In this document: positions 25,130 through 33,812 of the stretch, piece after piece
How the letters are laid out: each line of letters opens with the position of its first letter
How positions within the stretch are numbered: position 1 is the stretch's first letter
From: CAG-170 sp022779365
GTDB taxonomy: Bacteria > Bacillota > Clostridia > Oscillospirales > Oscillospiraceae
Reading direction: 5' to 3'
Assembly: GCA_022779365.1 (NCBI GenBank)
Contig: JALFSI010000029.1
Coordinates: forward strand, 1 to 55,062
DNA: 55,062 bases
The notes under the pieces: generated by a model
Databases searched by the model: none
What the model was told of the DNA's origin: nothing
Seen by the model: the letters and a program-made list of their open reading frames with translations, nothing else
Position numbers and translations under genes: made by a program

Positions 25130-25573
25130 ATGTAGCTTCGAGAATACACACCTTCTGACTGGGCACTGATGGCGGAACTCTTTTTCCAGACCGAGGACTA
25201 TTCGCAGGAACAACTGGATGCGTGGGTGACCGAAGCGGTTGATTTGCAGGCATGGGACGCGTCTTTCCGGCGCACAAGACGGTTGTTGCGATAGAAAATG
25301 GTGAGATTGCCGGATTCTGGGATATTGGATGAAAGCGGCTATCTGGACAGGCTGTATGTCCGCAAGGACTATCAGAGACAGGGCATTGCATCTGCGATCT
25401 GCGTCGAATTGGAGCGCTTTGCAGCCGGAAAGACGATCACAACGCACGCCTCCATTACGGCAAAGCCTTTTTTCCAGCATCGCGGATACCGCGTCGTGCG
25501 CAAGCAGGAAGTGATCCGGCGCGGCGTTGCGCTCACAAATTTTGTGATGAAAAAGCAGCCAGAAAAGACGTAA
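25130..25573 (+). pseudogene. GNAT acetyltransferase pseudogene
   Basis: Read across frames the region encodes a GNAT N-acetyltransferase: REYTPSDWALMAELFFQT, then a frame change to KTVVAIENGEIAGFWDIG, then a further change to DESGYLDRLYVRKDYQRQG followed by IASAICVELERF. The last part carries the acetyl-CoA loop (RQGIAS). The natural ATG at 25130, with GAGGA upstream, is followed at once by a TAG codon. At least two frameshifts plus this nonsense codon show it is dead. The C-terminal 90 codons remain open. Confidence 0.8.
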
Positions 25574-25586
25574 TGATGATGAATAT

Positions 25587-25890
25587 TCCAGAAGAACGTC
25601 GTCAGCGCGCCGAATATCACGTTCGGCGATTACACTTATTATGACGGCGCGGTCGACCCGACGGGGTTTAAACGGAATAATGTGCTGTTCAACTACCCGG
25701 AGTTTGGCAATCATCTCGTGATTGGGAAGTTCTGTCAGAGCACGTCCGGCACGAAGTTTATCATGAGTCCGGCAAATCACCACATCAGTAGCGCCACGAC
25801 GTATCCGTTCAACGTTTTCGGCAGCGCTTGTGCGAAAAACACGCCGCCGCACATGGCGCAGCTTCCACTTCTGCGGGAGCGGCTTACAGA
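25587..25890 (+). pseudogene. Truncated Vat/CatB-like xenobiotic acetyltransferase
   Basis: One frame reads FQKNVVSAPNITFGDYTYYD, then NNVLFNYPEFGNHLVIGKFC, then FIMSPANHHISSATTYPFNV. This is the N-terminal half of a left-handed beta-helix acetyltransferase of the Vat (streptogramin) / CatB type. The start is missing, and the hexapeptide-repeat half that binds acetyl-CoA is cut off near 25880 by unrelated sequence. It is not functional. Confidence 0.8.
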
Positions 25891-25898
25891 TTGGCAAA

Positions 25899-25931
25899 AC
25901 GGAGGACGGCTGACCGTCCTCCGTCAATTTT
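25899..25931. terminator. Bidirectional terminator
   Basis: Stem ACGGAGGACGG (25899-25909) / CCGTCCTCCGT (25914-25924) with loop CTGA. Ts follow on the plus strand, and the minus strand reads GTTTTGCC after the stem. It ends the leftward GNAT operon. Confidence 0.85.
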
Positions 25932-25938
25932 TCTGTAT

Positions 25939-26367
25939 CTACCGTGTCCAGAGCATCTGAATCTCCGCTTCGTTCGTATCCTCGTCGATGCCTTCCGACT
26001 GCACGACGAATTGCTCACGCCGGTAAAACGCAAGCGCCCGCTGATTTTTCTGGTAGACACTCGGCGTCAAGCACGGTTTGCGGGACTTCGCATACTCTAG
26101 CAGTGCTTTGCCAATGCCCTTGGAACGCGCAGCTTTTGCAACGAAAATCCCCTCGATGTGGTTCTCCGTCAGGCCGATGAAGCCGTCGATTTGCCGGGTA
26201 CTAGCGTCTTCGTGAACATAGAGCTCCGCTTGCGGGAGCAGATCACGCACCATCTCGAAATGCTCCGTCCAAAAGCTTGCCGCAATAAACGCATGGGCGT
26301 CCAGATTGCTGTGCAGCCAGATCTGCATGACCGCGTCCAAATCCCGGCTTTCAAATTTTCGTATCAT
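25939..26367 (-). CDS. GNAT family N-acetyltransferase
   Basis: 142 aa. It starts MIRKFESRDLDAVMQIWLHS, typical of the GNAT N terminus. Beta-4 GFIGLTENHIEGIFV is followed by the acetyl-CoA pyrophosphate loop ARSKGIGKALLEYA and a late NQRALAFYRREQF. The acceptor substrate cannot be told from sequence; related proteins acetylate small amines or protein N termini. It overlaps the upstream MmcQ/YjbR gene by 17 bases and is the last gene of a four-gene minus-strand operon. Confidence 0.9.
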   Translation of the reverse strand: MIRKFESRDLDAVMQIWLHSNLDAHAFIAASFWTEHFEMVRDLLPQAELYVHEDASTRQIDGFIGLTENHIEGIFVAKAARSKGIGKALLEYAKSRKPCLTPSVYQKNQRALAFYRREQFVVQSEGIDEDTNEAEIQMLWTR

Positions 26368-26758
26368 CTGCTTCCTTCCTGTTTGCTGCTTTCCTGCGAG
26401 GCTTCGGCTTGGTCAGCTCATAGCTCACATCCAGCAAAAGCTCAATTGTTTCCACCGGCACGCTGCCATCCAGCGCGACCGTGATCCAACTGGCTTTGTT
26501 CATGTGGTACGCCGGAAAAATGCCAGTCTCGCCGCGAAGGGACGAGATCAAGATCGGATCGCACTTGAAATTGACGATATCGAGCTTCTCTGTTCCCAGA
26601 AGCCCCAGCTTGTCCCGCGGCACTTCCATGACCAGCGCAAACCACTTCCGGTTGCCCGCATGACGGAATACGGCGGCGTGCGGTGTGTCCGCCCAAGGAT
26701 AATCCGGTAGGGTAGCGTAGTGATTCCGGATGTATGCTTCTAATTCCTCACGATTCAT
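26351..26758 (-). CDS. MmcQ/YjbR family protein
   Basis: 135 aa from the ATG at 26758, which has GTGAGG seven bases upstream. An in-frame GTG at 26770 overlaps that Shine-Dalgarno and is less likely. The pattern YPWADTPHAAVFRHAGNRKW, KLDIVNFKCDP, GIFPAYHMNKASWITVALDG and the DVSYELTKPK tail is that of the MmcQ/YjbR (CyaY-fold, DNA-binding-like) family. These proteins are widespread; their cellular role is poorly known. It overlaps the GNAT gene. Confidence 0.88.
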   Translation of the reverse strand: MNREELEAYIRNHYATLPDYPWADTPHAAVFRHAGNRKWFALVMEVPRDKLGLLGTEKLDIVNFKCDPILISSLRGETGIFPAYHMNKASWITVALDGSVPVETIELLLDVSYELTKPKPRRKAANRKEADDTKI

Positions 26759-26766
26759 TGCAGACC

Positions 26767-27516
26767 TCACAGCGCCTCAAAGTGATACCTCGGCTGACCG
26801 ACGCTCTTTTTGCCGTACTCGATCGCGCTGACCGGGCAGTAGCAGATGCACGCCATGCAGTGGGTGCAGTTCCTGCCCCAAACCGGCTTGCCGTCTTTGA
26901 TTGCAACGTTGTTCATCGGGCATCGCTTCGCGCACTGACCGCAGCCGATGCAGGCGCTTGACGCGGTAAAGGCGTCCGCTTTGACGAAGCATTTGTAGAA
27001 AATCGGATTGACCGGGCCGCTCATGAAGCGGTCATAGAGATTGTTCCGTGTCGGCGCGAACGGCTGGTTGGCTTGAACCGCCGCAATAGCGCGGTCGATG
27101 CTGGGTTCGGCCTTGGCGACGATTTGCCGTGCTTCATCCGCCTGCGGTGCGGAAAACATCGCAATGTAGTTCTCCGGCATGACGATCTGCGCCGTGCCCA
27201 TGCAGGAAATCGCCTTTTCCGCGCAGAGGTCGCGATTATACTTGTTGGCATTGCCGATCTCGCTGCCGCAGGTCATGACAAACCACGCCTGCTTTGTGCC
27301 ATGCAGCTCCGTTTTTAGAAGCCAGTCGCGCACGACGCGCGGAATACGCCAGGCATAGGTCGGCGTGACGATGACGAGCCGCTCGCCGGTCTCGATGGGC
27401 GAGATGTCAGAAGCCTTGATGCAGTCGTTCAGATTCACAAGCGCATCGCCCAGCGCGTCTGCGATTCGCTTGGCGACATATTTGCTGTTTCCAGTGCCGG
27501 AAAAATACAAAATCAT
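26767..27516 (-). CDS. EFR1-type flavodoxin-ferredoxin fusion protein
   Basis: 249 aa. The flavodoxin-like half begins MILYFSGTGNSKYVAKRI (FMN phosphate loop) and has VTPTYAWRIPRVV and VMTCGSEIGN. The C-terminal part carries two [4Fe-4S] sites, CIGCGQCAKRCP and CTHCMACICYCP. EFR1 proteins are presumed electron carriers that couple FMN and iron-sulfur clusters in anaerobes; partners are unknown. The start ATG overlaps the def stop as ATGA (27513-27516), so translation is coupled. Confidence 0.93.
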   Translation of the reverse strand: MILYFSGTGNSKYVAKRIADALGDALVNLNDCIKASDISPIETGERLVIVTPTYAWRIPRVVRDWLLKTELHGTKQAWFVMTCGSEIGNANKYNRDLCAEKAISCMGTAQIVMPENYIAMFSAPQADEARQIVAKAEPSIDRAIAAVQANQPFAPTRNNLYDRFMSGPVNPIFYKCFVKADAFTASSACIGCGQCAKRCPMNNVAIKDGKPVWGRNCTHCMACICYCPVSAIEYGKKSVGQPRYHFEAL

Positions 27517-27923
27517 ATCAAAATCCCCTCGCAATGGTCGATCTCGTGCTGAATAATCTGCGCCGCCCAGCCGGTGAACGTCTTGATGCGCGTCTGGAAC
27601 TGCTCGTTCTGCCACTGGACTTTGATGGTCTGATAACGCTTCGTTTTCCGCGTGCCGGTCAGCGACAGGCAGCCCTCCTCCGCGTCATACGGCGCGGATT
27701 TTTTGACGATCACGGGATTGAACATGACCATGTAATCACCATTGTTGTCGAACGCAATAATGCGCTTGTTGACGCCGATCATATTCGCCGCCATGCCCAC
27801 GCAGCCATCCTTGTACGCGGATAGCGTGTCCAATAAGTCCTGCGCGATTGCCAGATCAGCCGCCGTCGCGGGTTCCGCCTTTTGGGATAGGAAAAAATCG
27901 TCTTTGCATATTTCACGGATCAT
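27513..27923 (-). CDS. Peptide deformylase family protein, motif-1 variant
   Basis: 136 aa. Motif 2 is EEGCLSL and motif 3 is QHEIDHCEG, supplying the Cys and two His metal ligands and the catalytic Glu. Motif 1 normally reads GxGLAAxQ; here it is VGMAANMIG, so the conserved Gln that helps form the oxyanion hole is Met. The protein is also short and lacks the usual N-terminal helix length. It may be a true deformylase of a divergent clostridial subgroup or a paralogue with a different substrate. It is the first gene of the def-EFR1-MmcQ-GNAT unit. Confidence 0.88.
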   Translation of the reverse strand: MIREICKDDFFLSQKAEPATAADLAIAQDLLDTLSAYKDGCVGMAANMIGVNKRIIAFDNNGDYMVMFNPVIVKKSAPYDAEEGCLSLTGTRKTKRYQTIKVQWQNEQFQTRIKTFTGWAAQIIQHEIDHCEGILI

Positions 27924-28016
27924 GGAAGAACCTCCGTTGCGCGTTTCTTATGTGGCTATTGTAGCAGAGAAATGGGAAAGGCTCAACTGCATTTGTGGGA
28001 GTTTCGGTGAAGACAC

Positions 28017-28442
28017 TCATTTTCGCACCCGCTGCTGATGTTCCTCAATCGTTACAAAGTGCCCGTCCACGTCGCGGATATGGCGGAGATTCAGGCGATA
28101 ATCCGGGAAGAAAAAGCGGACGGTTTCTAAAAACTTCGGGAAGCGGTCTCCATCGGCAAACGGATATTCGGACACATAAAAGACGCGGTATCGGTTGACC
28201 CGTTCCGTGTCCACGCGGACGATTTGCATGGCGTAACCGGCATCGTCTATGTAAGACTGAAACAGCTCCGCGAGATTTTGCAGTACCGCTTCCGTGGCGG
28301 CTTCCTGCTCCCGTTTCATGCGCTGAAGCTGTTTTGTCGTTTGCTTCTGCTCTTTCTTTCGGGCGCATTCTTTCCAATAGCCTGCCTCCTCGTATTTTTC
28401 AAAGTACCGGCAGTTCTTCCCAAGGCAGTCATGCTGCGTCAT
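28017..28442 (-). CDS. Hypothetical protein with Cys-rich N terminus and coiled coil
   Basis: About 141 aa if the Met at 28442 is the start. A longer frame to 28523 would run through a terminator hairpin and is unlikely. The N terminus has DCLGKNCRYFEKYEEAGYWK and a third Cys soon after. A Lys/Glu/Gln-rich helix follows (KQLQRMKREQEAATEAVL). The C-terminal half has RVFYVSEYPFADGDRF and IRDVDGHFVTIEEHQ. I do not recognise the family. No good Shine-Dalgarno is visible. It is separated from neighbours on both sides. Confidence 0.6.
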   Translation of the reverse strand: MTQHDCLGKNCRYFEKYEEAGYWKECARKKEQKQTTKQLQRMKREQEAATEAVLQNLAELFQSYIDDAGYAMQIVRVDTERVNRYRVFYVSEYPFADGDRFPKFLETVRFFFPDYRLNLRHIRDVDGHFVTIEEHQQRVRK

Positions 28443-28512
28443 ATCTGGTTTGCAGAGGTGATTACGTGGACGCTGTGCGTGCCTGCTTCGGCTTTTAATC
28501 TGCCATAAAACG

Positions 28513-28546
28513 AAACCGCCCACCAGAAATTTCCGGTGGGCGGTTT
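28513..28546 (-). terminator. Terminator of the phn-nucleotidase operon
   Basis: 12-bp stem AAACCGCCCACC (28513-28524) / GGTGGGCGGTTT (28535-28546). On the minus strand it continues TTTCGTTTTAT. It lies 20 bases after the P-loop gene. Confidence 0.85.
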
Positions 28547-28565
28547 GTGCTTGTGATGCATTGCT

Positions 28566-29540
28566 TTATTTCCGGTAACCGGCCCACATGGTGTCTGTGG
28601 CCTGACGGATGGCGCATGTCACATCTTCTACCAGTGCTGCGTCCCAGGCGGACGGCTCTGCGCGGAGGAAGGAGGTCTTATCCACACGGTTATCAAAAAT
28701 ACCGATCGGCACATGATAGGTATTTCCGTGCGCCTTCACAGTTACGGTGCCCTTCTGCCCGGACGTGTTTACAAGATACGCCATATCGTCGCAGCCGTAT
28801 TCTCCCAGCATGACGGCCAGCGGCACGCCATGGTGCAGGTTCGAGCCGGGATCGTTGGGGTCGGCGCGGTCGGCATTTTTGCGGCGGGACTCCTCCGGTG
28901 TGACCCAGATGTAGAGGATTGCGGCGTTTTCCAGAATTTCCGGGCAGAACATCGGAAGCGAATACTGGTATCCGTCGGAGCCTGTCAGCGGCATCGACGC
29001 GCCGTCCGGTCCGCCGCGCGCGCACTCAATGATAATGGTCTTGCCGTCAAAGGAGTCGGGATAAGCGTCCTGTTTTTCTTTCAGCATGGCGGCCGCCTCG
29101 GCTTCCAGCTTTTCCGCCAGTTTTTTGCGGATTTCTTCCGGGAGCTTTCCGAGCCGCGGCGCAATGCCGACGATCTGACCGGCTCTGTCGTAACGATCAA
29201 AAAGCAGCTGCGCGCAGGAATCGGGCTTCTGCACGTTGCGGTTGAGCAGATCGTGATAGTCCTCGTTCAACAGGCAGCAGAGCGTGCCCCAGTCTCTTCC
29301 GTCAATGAAGGGCTCCTCGCCCGGATAGAAGAGTCTGGCCTGGTCCATAGCTTCGAGCTCATTGTCGATGCGGCGCATCATATGGACGTAGGGGAAATCA
29401 TCGAGCTGGAGGTTTTCGCCGATGTGGAACTCCTTTTTGAGCCGTTCGGGCTCGATGTTCGCCATAAAGTTACGGACTTCGGATTTGCCGGACGCGGGAA
29501 GCGCCTGCAGCAAGACGACCTTGAATACGTTGTTTTCCAT
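28566..29540 (-). CDS. Unrecognised P-loop protein at the end of the phn operon
   Basis: 324 aa. The N terminus has VVLLQALPASGKSE, which fits Walker A (A/GxxxxGKS) at about residues 14-21, followed by RNFMANIEPERL. Later segments are FIDGRDWGTLCCLLNEDY, GKTIIIECARGGPDG, AILYIWVTPEESRRKNADR and SNLHHGVPLAVMLGEYG. The layout resembles a small-molecule kinase or nucleotide-binding enzyme (strand, P-loop, late IYIWVTP strand then a Lys/Arg lid), but I cannot assign a family. It follows the 5'-nucleotidase by 38 bases and precedes a terminator, so it is co-expressed with the transporter. A phosphoryl-transfer role on the imported compound is a guess. Confidence 0.82.
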   Translation of the reverse strand: MENNVFKVVLLQALPASGKSEVRNFMANIEPERLKKEFHIGENLQLDDFPYVHMMRRIDNELEAMDQARLFYPGEEPFIDGRDWGTLCCLLNEDYHDLLNRNVQKPDSCAQLLFDRYDRAGQIVGIAPRLGKLPEEIRKKLAEKLEAEAAAMLKEKQDAYPDSFDGKTIIIECARGGPDGASMPLTGSDGYQYSLPMFCPEILENAAILYIWVTPEESRRKNADRADPNDPGSNLHHGVPLAVMLGEYGCDDMAYLVNTSGQKGTVTVKAHGNTYHVPIGIFDNRVDKTSFLRAEPSAWDAALVEDVTCAIRQATDTMWAGYRK

Positions 29541-29578
29541 AGTTCATTCCTCCTGTGCCGCGTTATGCGGCTCTGTGT

Positions 29579-31093
29579 TCAATCGCTGCAAAATTGCAGC
29601 CACTTGGTTTTGTCGACGGTAATCTCGCGATGCTGGAGCACATACTGTGTGACGAGATCAGAGATTTCTGTCAAATTTTTCGACACAAGCGGACAGCTCT
29701 TGTAGCAGCCGTAGCCGCCGGCGCCGGAGGCGCGGTAATTGTTGAGGCAGAGCGTGAGCGTCTGATCATCAGGCAGCTCTCTGCCCTGGTAGACGATGGA
29801 CCGCACGCGCCGGCCGACCGGCTGGTAAAGGTCTGCCGTGACGGTAAGCCCGGAAAAATAGTCGTAGTTGAAGTTCTGGATGATTGGCCGCAGGAATGTG
29901 TCACTGATGCAAAGGCTTCCGTCCGGCGCAAAATCAAAATAGGAAAGGCTCCGTTCCAGCGCGGTCGTCAGAACAGCTCTTGTGACGCGGATGGTCTGGA
30001 GCGTGTTGGGAAATGCGTAGGCCGAGACGATGGCACGGACGGTCACATCCTGCGGAAAATCAACCACACGATTGGAAAGGCTCGTGAGAGAAATGTCCGC
30101 GCCGGAAGCTTCCAATTGCACCTGATTAATGAGGTTTGCGAGCAGGGAGCCGTTTTTCGCCAGCGTCAGAGGATCTTCCGCCGGAATCGGCACATCGAGC
30201 CGGCCAACCGGTGTATCGAGCCAGCGGGCAGTCTGTGCCTCGGCACTCTGAAGTGCGTCTGCGGCAGCCGGAAGCGCGACCGATCCTGCCGGTATCAGCT
30301 GGGAGACGGCATGGACGCTTCCACAGTCGACCGTTACGTCCATGCGGATAAACTTTGCGGCTTTTTCCGGCGGCTGGCAGGTATACGTCCCGCCGATCTG
30401 AAGATTTTCGGCCTGCATATGCTGGTGCGCTGCAAGCAGAATATCAAACCCAAGCTCCCGGCAGATACGGTAGCCTTGGTTCTCGCTGGTCTGTGAGAGA
30501 ATTTCTCCTGTTTTGACGTCCGCTTCGAATCCACCGTGGTAGATGCAGATGGTGAGGTCTGTTTTGTGCCGCAACTCGGAAAGTGCGGACCAGGCGGCGG
30601 CAAATGCGTCGGTCACAGTGATGCCGGCCATATTCTCTGCGCTTTCAAACTGTGTGACAAAGGGCGTAATAATACCGGTCAGGCCGACGCGAAGCCCATT
30701 TTCCATGGTAACAACGGCCGTTTTCTCCACGCCGCGGATACCCTCCACATTTGCGCACAGGCAGCGGGCGTTCAGCGCGGCAAGATAGCGCTCGATGGTC
30801 TGTTTCCCATAGTCGAAGTCATGGTTGCCGAGCGTTACAAAATCATACCCGCCGAGGTTTAAAAGCGCGGCCGGGAGCGTTGTGACATCGCGCGCTTCAT
30901 GGCTCAGATAATAGGTGAGGGGACTGCCTTGCAGGGTGTCGCCGCCGTCGATAACAAGGGTGTTGCCGTCTTTCCGGAACTGCGCCATGCAGTTGGCAAG
31001 GCCGGAGTCTGCCGGCAGGCCGGTGGCATAATCAATCGGCGAGAAGCAGCCGTGGATATCGCTGGTATAGTAGATTGTCAATTTCTTTTCCAT
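29579..31093 (-). CDS. 5'-nucleotidase / 2',3'-cyclic phosphodiesterase family, without signal peptide
   Basis: 504 aa. The metallophosphatase domain has YYTSDIHG (residues about 8-15), VIDGGDTLQG, TLGNHDFDYG, IYHGGFE and LLAAHQHMQ, supplying the dinuclear metal site. The C-terminal 5'-nucleotidase domain carries the substrate-stacking segments NYDYFSGL and NNYRASGAGGYG. Most relatives (UshA, CpdB, YfkN) are secreted. This one starts MEKKLTIYY with no signal peptide or anchor, so it should act inside the cell on something imported. It sits inside the phn operon, after phnE. Confidence 0.93.
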   Translation of the reverse strand: MEKKLTIYYTSDIHGCFSPIDYATGLPADSGLANCMAQFRKDGNTLVIDGGDTLQGSPLTYYLSHEARDVTTLPAALLNLGGYDFVTLGNHDFDYGKQTIERYLAALNARCLCANVEGIRGVEKTAVVTMENGLRVGLTGIITPFVTQFESAENMAGITVTDAFAAAWSALSELRHKTDLTICIYHGGFEADVKTGEILSQTSENQGYRICRELGFDILLAAHQHMQAENLQIGGTYTCQPPEKAAKFIRMDVTVDCGSVHAVSQLIPAGSVALPAAADALQSAEAQTARWLDTPVGRLDVPIPAEDPLTLAKNGSLLANLINQVQLEASGADISLTSLSNRVVDFPQDVTVRAIVSAYAFPNTLQTIRVTRAVLTTALERSLSYFDFAPDGSLCISDTFLRPIIQNFNYDYFSGLTVTADLYQPVGRRVRSIVYQGRELPDDQTLTLCLNNYRASGAGGYGCYKSCPLVSKNLTEISDLVTQYVLQHREITVDKTKWLQFCSD

Positions 31094-31118
31094 AGTAATG
31101 GCCCTTGAGGATACGCTG

Positions 31119-31139
31119 GGGGGCGCTCAGAGCGCCCCC
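31119..31139 (-). promoter_or_regulatory. Intercistronic hairpin between phnE and the nucleotidase gene
   Basis: Nine-bp GC stem GGGGGCGCT (31119-31127) / AGCGCCCCC (31131-31139) with a 3-base loop. It sits between the nucleotidase start (31093) and the end of the upstream phnE (31147). No T-run follows on the minus strand, so it is more likely an RNA stabiliser or processing site than a terminator. Confidence 0.6.
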
Positions 31140-31146
31140 AGTTTTT

Positions 31147-32004
31147 TTATTCGCCGTGCGCAAGCTTTCTGCGGATGCGCGTGGAGATGAGTTCGATGAT
31201 CAGAACAAGCACCATCAGGCCCCAGACGAACGAGCCGACCATACCCCAGCGGCGGGAGTTGAGACACTGCACCAACGACGCGCCGATGCCGCCCGCGCCG
31301 ACGATGCCGAGCGTCGTGGCGTCTTTGAGGTTGATGTCAAAGCGGTAGATCGTAGTCGAGATGAAGCTTGCCGTCAGCTGCGGCAGAACGCCGTAGCGGA
31401 TTTTCTGGAACGGCGTGCAGCCCATGGCGTCCAGACTTTCGAGAATGTGCGTATCCAGATCTTCAATGGCCGTGATATACATTTTGGAGATCATGCCGAT
31501 CGAGCAGACCGACTGCGTGATAACGCCGCAGGCGGCGCCCGGACCTGTCACACGGATCCACATCAGCGCCCAGACAATGGACGGGATGGTGCGGATCATC
31601 AGAATCAGAATGCGGACAATGTACGCAACCGCCTTCGGCATGATATTGAACGAGGCCAGAAACGCGAAGGGGATGGCCAGAATCGCGCCGAAAATAGTAC
31701 CGAGCACAGCAATGGCAATGGTTTGCAGCAGCAGATACGGCACATCGGAGTCGCCGGTACCGAACAACAGATTTGTGTCCGGGTGGAACACGCCGTGGAC
31801 GACACCCTTGGCGACCTCCGTACCGGTGGCGGTGAGGCCCGTAAAGTGGATGTCGTCTGCCGACCAGCCGACAAGCAGTGCGACCGCCAGCACAATCACA
31901 AGGTACAAAATCCACTTGCGCGGGCGGTTTTCATACATTTCAAGCGTGGTGAGCTTCCGATCAAGCGACTGCTCCAGCATGGCGATTTTATCTTTCTTTT
32001 CCAT
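31147..32004 (-). CDS. phnE: Phosphonate-type ABC transporter permease (second PhnE)
   Basis: 285 aa with about six membrane segments. The permease coupling loop reads ESLDAMGCTPFQKIRYGVLP (the EAA-like motif), and the end has GIVGAGGIGASLVQ. It forms the membrane channel together with the PhnE encoded 14 bases upstream. The N-terminal extension of about 40 residues is hydrophilic. In this family two different permease subunits usually form a heterodimer. Confidence 0.93.
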   Translation of the reverse strand: MEKKDKIAMLEQSLDRKLTTLEMYENRPRKWILYLVIVLAVALLVGWSADDIHFTGLTATGTEVAKGVVHGVFHPDTNLLFGTGDSDVPYLLLQTIAIAVLGTIFGAILAIPFAFLASFNIMPKAVAYIVRILILMIRTIPSIVWALMWIRVTGPGAACGVITQSVCSIGMISKMYITAIEDLDTHILESLDAMGCTPFQKIRYGVLPQLTASFISTTIYRFDINLKDATTLGIVGAGGIGASLVQCLNSRRWGMVGSFVWGLMVLVLIIELISTRIRRKLAHGE

Positions 32005-32018
32005 CTTGCAGCCTCCTT

Positions 32019-32870
32019 TCAGCTCAGCTTCTTGCGAAGGTATTCGCTGAAGAAGTCGATGATGACAACGACCACGAACAGCGACAGCAGCACCGTGCCG
32101 AGGCTGTTGTAATCGCGCCAGCCGATGCGCTCGTTGATCGTGATACCAAGGCCGCCAGCGCCGACGTAACCGAGAATTGCCGATGCGCGCACGTTCATTT
32201 CAAAGCAGTACAGGCTGTGGCTTAAATAAACGGGCAGAATCTGCGGCACGCAGGCGGACCAGAATGCCTGGAACTTGTTCGCACCGAGCGCTTCCATCGC
32301 CTCAAACGGCCCCATGTCGATGGTTTCAATCGACTCAAAGAGCATTTTGGCCACGATACCAAAGGTAAAGATGGCGATTGCGATGGTGCCGGAAAACGTG
32401 CCGAGCGAGAAGATCAGCGCGCACACGAGTGCGATGATCAGAGTCGGCAGTGTCCGGATAAGGCCAAGCAGGAATCGGATGAGCCAGACGACGGGAATGC
32501 TCTTGTTGATGTTGCTCGACGAGAGAATCGCAACCGGCAGCGCCAGCACGCAGCCGATGACCGTACCGAGAATCGACATTTTGATGGTATCGATCAGAGG
32601 AGAAACGACCTTCGGGAAGAACGACCAGTCCGGCTGAAGAATTTTCTCCAGAAGGTCCACCATCTTGCGGAATTTTGTGATGACGACGTGCAGATCAAAG
32701 CCTGTCATGCGAAGAGACAGCCAGATTGCAACGGCCAGGAAAAGGACGATTACCGGCGTGCGGCTTCTGCGCCGCTGGACCGAATGTCCATTGGGAAGCG
32801 TTACGGTCTGGGGTTTGAAGATGCGGTCGTAGAGTGTAAGCTTCATCAGAGAAGACGTGTTGTTTTCCAT
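32019..32870 (-). CDS. phnE: Phosphonate-type ABC transporter permease (first PhnE)
   Basis: 283 aa with about six membrane segments. The coupling loop is EAMEALGANKFQAFWSACVP, and the end is LGYVGAGGLGITINE, both typical of PhnE. It starts 3 bases after the phnC stop codon. It pairs with the next permease. The specific ligand cannot be read from the permease. Confidence 0.94.
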   Translation of the reverse strand: MENNTSSLMKLTLYDRIFKPQTVTLPNGHSVQRRRSRTPVIVLFLAVAIWLSLRMTGFDLHVVITKFRKMVDLLEKILQPDWSFFPKVVSPLIDTIKMSILGTVIGCVLALPVAILSSSNINKSIPVVWLIRFLLGLIRTLPTLIIALVCALIFSLGTFSGTIAIAIFTFGIVAKMLFESIETIDMGPFEAMEALGANKFQAFWSACVPQILPVYLSHSLYCFEMNVRASAILGYVGAGGLGITINERIGWRDYNSLGTVLLSLFVVVVIIDFFSEYLRKKLS

Positions 32871-32873
32871 GGC

Positions 32874-33671
<798 letters not shown>

Positions 33672-33749
33672 GCTGCGACTCTTTTCTTTCTGAAGATTTG
33701 AATGGAGAATATCGGAGATGTGCTTTTTGCTGAGATATCTGTGAAACGA

Positions 33750-33777
33750 AAAGCGCCCCGTTGACGCGGGGCGCTTT
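33750..33777 (-). terminator. Leaky terminator between phnD and phnC
   Basis: 11-bp stem (33750-33760 with 33767-33777), read on the minus strand as AAAGCGCCCCG...CGGGGCGCTTTTCGTTT. Position directly after the binding-protein gene suggests partial termination that sets the phnD to phnCEE ratio. Confidence 0.8.
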
Positions 33778-33812
33778 ATTATTCATTTGGACGTTATTTG
33801 GTTGATGACGGA

